A DNA stretch of 64,000 nucleotides from Effrenium voratum. Its lineage: Eukaryota; Sar; Dinophyceae; Suessiales; Symbiodiniaceae. Below, one piece after another: positions 11,250 to 18,539 of the stretch (position 1 is its first letter; every line of letters starts with the position of its first letter). The translations under genes were made by a program, and so were the position numbers. The notes under the pieces were generated by a model, which saw only the letters and a program-made list of their open reading frames with translations, was not told where the DNA came from and made no database searches. The stretch spans positions 103,894-167,893 of the forward strand of contig CAUJNA010000189.1 of NCBI GenBank assembly GCA_963377175.1. The letters are read 5' to 3'.

Positions 11250-12049
11250 AGTGCACCATCACTGCTTGATAGTCCAACTCCATCTGGCGCAACACTCCTT
11301 GACATACGGCACGGCAAACCCCCACCGGATATGCCGCCGCCTGTGCTGCTCTGCTGCCCAGCTTGTCGCGCCCTATGATTTGCTCATGTGCTCCCCAGGC
11401 GCATCTGCACTTCTTGCCGAGGTAGTTCAACGCGACTTCGCTGTTCGACAACCATCCTGTGGACTTCTTCACCGGCCTTCCCGACTCTCGATCTCGAGGT
11501 CCGTAAGCGCATTGATCGCCCACAACGTACTTGCCGCCGAACCTGTTCAGCAACTCTGTCAGGATGCCCTCAAAGTTCCAGGCATGGCTGCCGCCCGCGT
11601 TCTCAATCAACTAGTATCTAATCAACTAGTATCTACCCTTCCGATACCGATCTCGACAAACGCTCACCACTAGCCTCAGCGTGGCCTTGCCGACACTCTG
11701 TGTTGGTCAGGAGTGACCACATACGGCAGTCAAATGCCACTAAGGTCAAGTACGGGTCGTGCTCTTCCAGGGTTCGTTGTAGAAGTCGTTGCCCAGGCCG
11801 TGAAAGTAGGTCATAACCGTCCAGCAAAGCGAGTGGTTGTGAGTTCGTCCAACCAAACTGTGCAGAAGCCATCCGGGTAACTCCAAACTTGCCACCGAAG
11901 GGTTCGAAAATCACCGTGGTCTGAAAATCCCGGGTAAGCATCTGTTCGGCCACGCTGTAACTTCTTCGCAACGCCACCCAGACTCTTCTATCCGCCTCCC
12001 GTACATGTAGCGCAGCCTGCTCCAACTCCTTGGCTCTCCTCAAAGTAAG
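11250..12049 (-). pseudogene. Cytosine-C5-methyltransferase-like domain inside the copia polyprotein
   Basis: Between protease and integrase the frame from 12043 reads VIFEPFGGKFGVTR, resembling motif I (FxGxG, the AdoMet-binding loop) of C5 cytosine methyltransferases. An acidic/DL pair (LLDGYDLL) follows about 20 residues later, then AFDCRMWSLLTN at the place of motif IV (PCxxxS, catalytic Cys). After a frame change and a 15-bp tandem duplication at 11608-11638, the next frame begins IENAGGSHAW, like motif VI (ENV), then DQCAYG and KKSTGWLSN, perhaps motif VIII, and a final YPVGVCRAVCQGVL helix. The proline of the motif IV PC is replaced by Asp, so activity of this copy is doubtful. Retrotransposon-borne cytosine methyltransferases are known from dinoflagellates; whether this is that family I cannot tell. 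Confidence 0.6.
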
Positions 12050-12640
12050 TTATCCAATGGGATCACCAGGACGTACACCGCGAGGCTCCGTCACCGGAAC
12101 AATGGCGAACTTATCGGGTTCTTGCTGGTAGTGCTGATGTGGTAGATCCGAAAGCACGCTCCACCTCGCCTCTTGGCCGTAATAGACGAAGAGGTCATCC
12201 TTCTCTGACACAACTCGTGGTGAATCTCCTGGCACAACTGCTTCTTCCTCCGGGTTGCGCGCAATCCAAATGGCCAAGTGTTTGGAACGGGTCTTCAGCA
12301 TCGGAAGCTTCAAATCCAAAGTTCCGACCTCGACTACTTGCTCTCGAACACGTAGCACCATGTCCAACGCGGTCATAGCTGCAATAGAAAGTAAAAGTGG
12401 GGTCGCGCCGTCCGGAACCTCCGCCGAGTACACCTCACCAGTGTGGCCCTTGAGGTAGATCGGAATCTCCCATACCACGATCTGCTCAGTCGTTGAGGAA
12501 CCGTTGGCAAAATGGAACGTCTTTTTCTTGTCCGTCGGCTGGCAAACCATTCCCCTCTCTCCACCTGAAGGTCTCCTCACTGGTGGCTGGCCCAAAATGG
12601 CGGTGCTCCAGCCCATTGTCATGCAAATAATCTTGAATCA
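12050..12640 (-). pseudogene. Copia aspartic protease (retropepsin), active site degenerate
   Basis: The frame from 12622 opens with TMGWSTAILG, matching the region that follows the catalytic DSG/DTG in related elements, then KTFHFANGSSTTEQ with the FANG phrase typical of dinoflagellate copia proteases, and TPLLLSIAAMTALDMVLR, the usual C-terminal strand-helix. The catalytic triplet itself lies in the neighbouring frame at about 12631-12639 and reads Asp-Ser-Arg instead of Asp-Ser-Gly, which fits one G-to-A change. The segment ends with an in-frame stop at 12050, after which the same frame continues into the methyltransferase-like module. Retropepsin cleaves the polyprotein into its working parts inside the particle. 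Confidence 0.8.
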
Positions 12641-12789
12641 CATAAATTCTCGCCGTCGTGCGTTTCGCCGTCCTGCACCATATAGGCAGAACCGACGTAG
12701 TAGAATATTGGGCTCATTTCCTCCTCGCTACTGCTCCGAACAGCCGGATCCTCCGCCTGCTCCATGGCCTCTCTCGCAGGTGCAAGGGT

Positions 12790-12960
12790 ACGGGTTCCCC
12801 TGCAACCTCCTACCGAATCGCAAGAACAAAGCTCCTGTGTTCTGACGAAGCACCATAACACTTCGGCAAACAGGACAAAGAACCTGTGGAACCTCCCTGC
12901 CAACCTCCAAGCTCTTCGGGTAGCCCCGCACGTTCTCCTTAGGCACCGTCTTGCCCGTCT
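12790..12960 (-). pseudogene. Zinc-ribbon-like segment upstream of protease
   Basis: In the frame from 13102 the residues VLCPVCRSVMVLRQNTGALF (CPVC at 12866-12877) are followed about 25 residues later by a second Cys pair, YPCTC. The pattern CPxC, basic residue, Met, LR, then a Gly-rich turn and Cys pair resembles the topoisomerase-type zinc ribbon. The frame around the second pair is unsure, so the metal site may be incomplete here. A nucleic-acid-binding role is inferred from the fold only. Confidence 0.45.
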
Positions 12961-13073
12961 TGGACATGTCGATGTAGCTTCGAAAATTCCGGCTTGACGT
13001 GCCGGTAGGTGGTTGTGGTGCGTGCGGTAGTCCTGAACATGAAGTGCTGGTAGGCTTGTAGGCTTTCTCTGCT

Positions 13074-13178
13074 GAAACTTTCCAAACGCTCCACAAGCTC
13101 ATCCTTCTTGCCGCTCACCTGGATGCCCCAAGCGTCGCACTCTGCTGCTAGCTCTCTCTGCTTCATAGTCCTCAAGTT
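13074..13178 (-). pseudogene. SAP motif in the copia gag-pro region
   Basis: A 35-residue block at residues 161-195 of the frame from 13658 reads NLRTMKQRELAAECDAWGIQ followed by VSGKKDELVERLESF. This fits the SAP consensus: two amphipathic helices, with Leu before the first, Gly-Lys-Lys in the turn and a final LVERL. SAP motifs bind AT-rich chromatin DNA, so a nuclear tethering or targeting role is a reasonable inference. It sits between the gag zinc knuckle and the zinc ribbon. Confidence 0.65.
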
Positions 13179-13218
13179 GGCAGGCATCACCTCCTCAAAG
13201 CTCGGCGCCACCAGGATC

Positions 13219-13704
13219 TTAATGTTCGCCTTCCACCTCTGTCTCTTCAACCACATGCTTGGTGTCCTCCTTCTTCCAAGGCATCTCCGGAATGTTCTTC
13301 GGATGACCTGTGTACGTGTCGTGCTCGTCGCCGTCGGTGAGGACCTTTTCCCAGTCTGACTCTGCCGACGCCGTTGATCCTGCAATCGCAAAAACCTTCT
13401 TCCGCCTGAAGTCCAGGTCCGTGAGTCCAGAATCTTGCTGCATCTCAGATTCCTCCTCCTCACTGTGACCCACCATATTGCAGAAAGCATCCTCCTCATC
13501 GTCCTCGCCCAAAGTGAAGTAGAGCGGCTGCTCACCCACCAGATATGCCTTGCCCGATCCTTTGCCTTTTCCCTTCTTGCCCTTCTCGAACTTCTTGGGG
13601 CCGTTCTTGAAGCTCTTGCTGCATCCTGCATCTCCAGCCCAGTGTCCGACCTTGCCACATGCCGAACACCTCGTTCTTGACTTTTCCTTCTGCACCGCCG
13701 CCAA
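13219..13704 (-). pseudogene. Gag zinc knuckle and acidic region
   Basis: The frame from 13704 starts inside gag. CSACGKVGHWAGDAGC at 13621-13668 gives CX2CX4HX6C, a CCHC knuckle with a spacing two residues longer than the usual X4 before the last Cys. A Lys/Gly-rich segment (KGKKGKGKGSGKAY) follows, then an acidic stretch with EDDEEDAF and EEEESEMQQDSG. The knuckle would bind element RNA for packaging. Downstream coding texture fades at about 13219, where the SAP-bearing frame takes over. Confidence 0.85.
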
Positions 13705-14652
13705 AGCTCAACTCACCCTTGAAGTCGCCCTTGAAGAATCCGCGGCTCTTCTGGATGTCTCTCAGCTTCTTCCGGCTTTCCTTATAACCTCTTCGCTCCT
13801 TATCCATGGCAGTATAGGCATCGTTGATTTCATCATCCTCTGATGCCCCTTGGTCAGACAACTCCGGCATCTCGGACTCCATCTCGTCCTCCAGCAGGTA
13901 TGCTTCCTCTTCCTCTTTCTCGAGGCTCATATCCTCAAGCTCTTCATTCTCCACTTCGTCCGCTGCGGCATGAGCGTAGTGCTTCTGCTTCTGATGGTAG
14001 TGATTCCTCGGGCGTCCTCCAGTCCACTCGCGACCTTTCTCCCGCTCGTGGATGTCGTAGTAGGACACTCTCAGCGCTTGCTCGATGCCCTCCAGCGTGT
14101 AGCTGGACTGATTGGCCAACAGGATCTGCCTTCTGTCTTCTCGGCTTAGATTCACGTGCTTGAGCAGGAAGTAGGCCCTCAGGTCCTCCGACATCTGTGT
14201 TCCATCTGTGGTGTCCAGCAAATCTGCCCAATCCTGCCGTCGCTGCCAAAGAAAGGCGTCCACTGGCTGACCTTTGGCGCGGTGACACTTCTCGAAGAAT
14301 TGGTCAAAAGCCTCAGTCTTCTTGATAACCGTGACCTTCTCAACGGACTGCAAAGCCCGAAAGATCAGCAGGTAGCCCTTCTCCTTCCTCAGCTCGTCAA
14401 TGTCGTTCAGCAGTTCTTGGCACGCTCTCCAGGCTTCTCCATGCAGTGCATCCAACAGTTTCCGTGCGAACCTTGGTTGCTTCTTCTGCAAATCTTTTGC
14501 CCCCTTCTCGGCCGTGTCCCCGTCGCCTTCCAAAGATGCGTAGGCGAACAAAACACGTCTCCGGTATTCCTTCATCAGCGAAGGTTTTGCCCATCTCGAT
14601 CCACAATGATCTCATCATCTTTGTAAAACGGCTGTCCTCCGTTTCCGGCCAT
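13690..14652 (-). pseudogene. Gag N-terminal and capsid-like region, start of polyprotein
   Basis: The likely initiator ATG is at 14652, 15 bp from the primer-binding site, in the good context CGCGCCATGGCC. The first 25 codons are in one frame and then hit a stop; the gag frame proper resumes from 14575 (MKEYRRRVLFAYASL). It is helix-rich: LDALHGEAWRACQELL, KTEAFDQFFEKCHRAKGQP, then EDLRAYFLLKHVNLSREDRR and YTLEGIEQALRVSYYDIHER, the common copia gag (UBN2-like) order. An acidic region with LEDMSLEKEEEEAYLLEDE precedes the zinc knuckle. It would form the particle shell. Only one frame change lies within the capsid-like part. Confidence 0.85.
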
Positions 14653-14666
14653 GGCGCGCAGGTAAA

Positions 14667-14684
14667 GAACCTGCTCCGCTACCA
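14667..14684 (-). other. Primer-binding site, initiator-Met-tRNA type
   Basis: The plus strand reads GAACCTGCTCCGCTACCA, i.e. a tRNA 3' end including CCA, one base away from the LTR. The inferred tRNA begins AGCGGAG, so its first pair is A1:U72, a hallmark of eukaryotic initiator tRNA-Met and the usual copia primer. The minus strand therefore offers TGGTAGCGGAGCAGGTTC to the primer. Confidence 0.85.
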
Positions 14685-14685
14685 A

Positions 14686-15002
14686 TGCGAAAGCGCACAG
14701 TGGCAGCGATCGCACTGGTTTTCCGCACACACCTCACGAATGAAAAGGTAAATGCTGTGAAACAAATGAATTCAACTGGCTCTGAATGTCTGTCTGCTCT
14801 GCTTTGCCTTGTGTGTCCCGTTGCAAGCACAGGCCGGACTGCCAATGATGGACCGTGCGCTCCATGCGTAGGCCGTCTGCTGTCGGACCAACTGCATTCC
14901 AACATGCATCAAACTGTTACAACATGCCAAGGTCAAATGCAAGCACTCAGGTCAACGGCTGGCCATGCTCAAAAACCCGGTGGATCAGGGGGATCTCTCA
15001 CA
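14686..15002 (-). repeat. 5' LTR of the copia element
   Basis: 317 bp, TG to CA, direct repeat of 6339-6655. The three differences are T/C in the phrase GCAAGCAyAGG, G/A in ATCAArCTG and G/A in GGTGGrTCAG. No indel separates the two. It is upstream in the element's orientation and would hold the promoter. Confidence 0.95.
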
Positions 15003-15007
15003 GCATC
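15003..15007. repeat. Target-site duplication GCATC (right)
   Basis: Second copy of the 5-bp duplication, directly after the CA of the right LTR. A 5-bp duplication is the usual size for copia integrases. Confidence 0.93.
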
Positions 15008-15282
15008 TTTAAAAATCATCACCATAGTCATCATCATGACGGTCATCAGCATCCCTTTCTTTTCTTACATATGTATAGAACTACATTTCCGAAAGTCACC
15101 TTAGGCACAGTTGAAGATGCAGGCGACGCTACGATGATACTTGTCATCGTCATCGTTGGAGACGCAGGGGGGTGCTACGGTGAGACTTGTTGTCAGCCTC
15201 ATGGTGATCATCACTTTTAGTATCATCGACATCATCGTCATCTATCATCACGATCATCTACCTCATAGTCATCATCATCATC

Positions 15283-15313
<31 letters not shown>

Positions 15314-15655
15314 CCGTTGTCATCATCACCATCATCATCGTCATCACCATGCACTGTTGGCGTCGCAGGGGACGCTACGATGATACTTATCATCGTCATC
15401 GTTGGAGATACAACGGTCATCATCTTCCTCATGGTCATCGTCATCATCACCACTGTGATCATAATCATCGCCCTTCATCCTCAGCATCTTCAAAACCATC
15501 ATCATCATAGTTTTCTTTTCTTATATATGTATACATTTCGACAGTCACGGTAGGCACAGTTGGAGATGCAGGGAGCGCTACGCTGATACTTATCATCGCC
15601 ATTGTTGGAGACGCAAGGGGTGCTACGGTGAGACTTACTATCAGCATCAGTAAAC
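15008..15655 (+). repeat. CAT-rich composite tandem repeat, right part
   Basis: Continuation of the 5760-6338 array beyond the retrotransposon. It has CAT runs (15265-15355 is the purest), the TTTCCGAAAGTCACCTTAGG module near 15085, a variant near 15540, and several copies of a GTTGGAGACGCA(G)GGGGxGCTAC phrase near 15153, 15358, 15560 and 15606. Confidence 0.85.
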
Positions 15656-15669
15656 CCAAATAATTCCTT

Positions 15670-15690
15670 CCATGCCTGGCGAAGGCATGG
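15670..15690. other. Perfect 7-bp hairpin
   Basis: CCATGCC, loop TGGCGAA, GGCATGG. It sits exactly at the left edge of the G-rich tract. It has no U-run or other sign of a terminator, so its role is unknown. Confidence 0.6.
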
Positions 15691-15945
15691 CGGGTGGGGC
15701 GAGGCGGGGCGGGGCGGGGCGCGGGGTGGGGGGTGGGTGGGTGGGTGGGTGGTTGGGTTGGGTTGGGTTGGGTTGGGTTGGGTTGGATTGGGTTGGATTG
15801 GGTTGGGGGCGGGATAAAGGTGGGGGTGGGGGTGGGGGTGGCGGTGGGGTGGGGGTGGGGGTGGGGGTGGGGGTGGGGGTGGGGGTGGGGGTGGGGGTGG
15901 GGGTGTGGGGTGGGTGGGTGGTGGGATGGTGTGTGTGTGTGTGTG
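15691..15945 (+). repeat. G-rich tract with GGGTTG and GGGGGT repeats, G-quadruplex-prone
   Basis: The plus strand runs through GGGGC, GGGTG, GGGTTG (about ten units near 15750-15810), then GGGGGT repeated about a dozen times to 15905 and a GT run. Dozens of G3-G5 runs are separated by 1-3 bases, so stable quadruplex formation is likely. The TTGGG units differ from the TTTAGGG telomere repeat, so I do not call it telomeric. Confidence 0.9.
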
Positions 15946-16075
15946 CATCCCATCCATTCCCCCATCCCATGCATCATTCCACACCCATCCATCCACATCA
16001 CCAGCCTACCACATCCCATCCATCCATCCATCCATCCATCCATCCATCCCTCCCTCTCTCCCTCCCATCCGCCAT
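15946..16075 (+). repeat. CATC tetranucleotide microsatellite
   Basis: CATCCATC units, purest at 16015-16048, shading into CCCTCTCTCC. Pro/Ser/His-rich open frames here are artefacts. Confidence 0.9.
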
Positions 16076-16690
16076 CCATCGCGTGCATCCAGCCAGCCTG
16101 CGCGGCGGACATGCCGCAGAGCATAGGTGAGAATAAAAATCTAAAATGCAAAATCCAAAAGGAAGCACAGGCACGCCAACAGGCAACCGGAAGAAAACTC
16201 GTGAACGAAGGGAGACTTAAAAGTGTCAAACAATCACTACAGGGGGAAGTCAAGAAACATGGAAACTAAGAAAAAATAATGCAAGCGTATCAACAGAAAA
16301 GTTGAAAGAGGCCAGAAGCCAGAAGGGAAGGAGAAAAACACGACACTGAGAAAGCGACAGATGATTTGACATCAAACGAAACTACATGGACGCCCGAAAA
16401 GAAAACACAAGGCAACCACCGCCGCGCCAAAGGATACCAAAACAGAACCTCAAGATACATCAACCGAAAATTGAATTTCGGGCTTTTTCCCAGTGGCAGC
16501 CAGAAGTTTCAAGCGCTTGCGGGGGTGGGGTTGCAAGATTGCTTGTGGTCTCGACACTCAACAAAGTCAAAAAGGAACATCAGCTGAAACCCCCCTGACA
16601 CGGGATGCAAGGCCATGCTCCTTACTCAGGCAAGTGGATGGCCAGTCACATCACAATTTCATGTCCATCTCCAAATCGGCTTCCTTTCGA
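16076..16690. other. A-rich stretch, no gene recognised
   Basis: About 16120-16480 is A-rich on the plus strand without clear repeat structure. No motif is seen on either strand until the J-domain fragment. Confidence 0.35.
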
Positions 16691-16697
16691 GCCAGTC

Positions 16698-16787
16698 CCC
16701 GAGATCAAGGCATTTGTCAGGGTGATGCTGCAGCGCCAGCTTTCTGTACGCCTTGCGACGGCCGGCATCGAGCCTATGGCTTCGTAC
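16698..16787 (-). pseudogene. J-domain (DnaJ/Hsp40) fragment, possibly one exon
   Basis: A minus-strand stretch reads SHRLDAGRRKAYRKLALQHH and continues PDKCLDL. This is helix II of a J domain plus the invariant HPD tripeptide (16716-16724), which stimulates Hsp70 ATPase. Helix I with the usual YxxLG is not visible upstream, and helix III with the AYxxL phrase is not seen downstream, although the frame stays open to 16659. Either the rest lies in other exons or this is a retroposed fragment. The helix II-HPD match is strong for so short a piece. Confidence 0.45.
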
Positions 16788-16879
16788 CATCAGCACCACC
16801 TCTTTGCAAACGGATATTACATGGCCTAACAACTTCAGCCTGTGAAGCCTGACGCCGCGGTTCAGCACACGTGCCATAG

Positions 16880-18430
16880 TTTAATGCATGAACTATCATT
16901 CTGGCCTCCCTCTATAACTTGCCTCTTTACTTTACAATCCCTCATCCATTCATCCATGAATATGTTCCCCGTGATTTGACGATCCTCGAAGTCAAGCCCA
17001 AGTGGGAGGGTCAAAAGGAAACTGATGGAAACTGACTTTGCGCTATCCTTAAAACAAAACCCGCGTTGTGGATTGATTTCGCTCCTGCTTCACTTGCTCC
17101 GCCGTGGCATCTGGCGGCAGGTTCAAGACCGCATACAGCGTGCGCCCTTGGAAGCAAAGGCTGCGAAGGTCCCCAAATACAATCCGCAACCCTCAAAGAA
17201 CCAAGGCCCTAGGAAAGGCAAGAGCTACAAGAGCTACGCATGCGCACGATGTACGCATATGCCTGCAAATGCCTGCATATGCTCACGTATGCTTTACCCG
17301 ACTCAAAACTCGAACCTCGCCTCGCCCATCCGCGCCAGAGTCCATGGCCAAGGGCCGGGCTCCGCGTGAAGCGGAAGAAGTCGCCTCCCAAGTCCGCCTC
17401 CGCTATACCCGCTTTTGCATTGGATGCCTTGTCGCGTGCGCGCGCTGGAGTCTTTGCACATGCCCGTGAAGGGAGGGAACCTCTTGCCGAATTTGCCGCA
17501 TAGCCGATGACTTCCTGCGCGATCGGAGTCGTGCCATAGTTGCGCCTGGCCAAAGTTGCCTTTTGAGCGCGCTCTTTCGGCTGCAACAACTCGCAAACGA
17601 CAGAAACTGTCTGTGAAACGCTGTACACTGTAAATGTAAAGATGTCAAACTATCGCAACAAAAAAACACAAACGCCATACCTTCCGATGCTTGTGCATAG
17701 CAGGCTTCTGCAGGGTATGTGAGGGCTCCAGACAAAAGGCTCACATGTGACTTTGGGCCGGCGCTACCAAACATTTGGCTGCAAACAAGCTCCACCCACA
17801 CATATACGAATTAGTCGCATGCCGTTTCGCATGCGGAGAGCTACTGGGCACAGCACAGTGCTAGCCACAGTGTCAGGGCAAACACCTGGACAGAGCCAGA
17901 GCGCAGCCCTCCAATGAATTTAGAGCAAGAGTTCTGATCCAAGATGCGAATCGCCTATTCGGTTGTTCGTTGAAAGGAAAATAAACAGAGGAACTGTGGA
18001 GCACAAGTACACCCAGGCCAAAGTCGAACCGAAGGCCTGGGTTTGGAATTGACCATTTTTCATCGTTGGCCCCAAACTCGTAGCACTTCTGATCGTGGCG
18101 CTTCAGTCATGCCAGTGCTTAAGTTCAAGCACCAAGAAAGGTCGATGCACTGCGCAGATGCTGAGTTGTCCAACGCAAGTGAACCCGCCGACAACAGACG
18201 GCGCGTTGGACATAAGAAATGCTCCTTACCTCTTTACCTGTTACCCCTCCCCTTACCCCTCCCCAGGGGCACCATTTCAGACTATTGCGGGGGGGGGGGG
18301 TCCACGTACCACGCGGTGATTCGAAGACGCTTCACTAAATCTGTTCATTGCGCGCAACTCAGTTTGTCAAAAAACATTGGGGTGTTCGATTCCCCCCGGG
18401 TCCGCTTTCGCATCCTCAGCAGCTCCAGCG
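16880..18430. other. No gene recognised
   Basis: Unique-looking DNA. Open frames on both strands reach about 140 residues but overlap each other and show no family motif. Near 17236-17295 the words ATATGCCTGCAAATGCCTGC form a short repeat. Near 18289-18300 there is a run of 12 G. Confidence 0.35.
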
Positions 18431-18432
18431 GC

Positions 18433-18509
18433 ACATCGCCAGCATCACCTGCATCATCCGCATCAGCGCCTGCCAAGGATGCGGATGATGCAAGTGATGC
18501 TGGGGATGT
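18433..18509. repeat. Long hairpin, 32-bp arms and 13-nt loop
   Basis: Left arm 18433-18464, loop AGCGCCTGCCAAG, right arm 18478-18509. The arms pair at 30 of 32 positions. The right arm contains GATGCGGATGATG and GTGATGCTGGGGATG; the latter word recurs in the CAT/ATG composite arrays elsewhere in the window. The structure lies about 30 bp before the purine-rich array. Confidence 0.85.
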
Positions 18510-18539
18510 TGCCCATGCTGGTGAAGGAACATCTGAGAT

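Larger units (their letters stand above)
6339..15002 (-). mobile_element. Ty1/copia LTR retrotransposon, full-length but frame-broken
   Basis: An 8664-bp element bounded by two 317-bp direct LTRs that start TG and end CA and are flanked by the 5-bp target duplication GCATC (6334-6338 and 15003-15007). It is transcribed right to left. The primer-binding site next to the right LTR matches a tRNA 3' end. The domain order gag, protease, integrase, RT, RNase H is the copia order (Pseudoviridae-type), not gypsy. It carries additional SAP, zinc-ribbon and methyltransferase-like modules. The coding region changes frame about a dozen times and has at least one in-frame stop, so this copy is not autonomous as read. 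The LTRs differ at only three sites, suggesting a young insertion. Confidence 0.95.

Noticed and set aside
12585..12605. CCAAAATGGC as a reverse-strand spliced-leader match
   Set aside because: Only about ten bases match, and the site is protein-coding sequence of the retrotransposon protease.
15745..15812. TTGGG repeats as an internal telomere tract
   Set aside because: The unit is GGGTTG/GGATTG, not TTTAGGG, and is part of a longer series of unrelated G-rich microsatellites.
18380..18405. GGGGTGTTCGATTCCCCCC as a tRNA T-arm
   Set aside because: The stem has a mismatch and no acceptor, D or anticodon arm could be found upstream.
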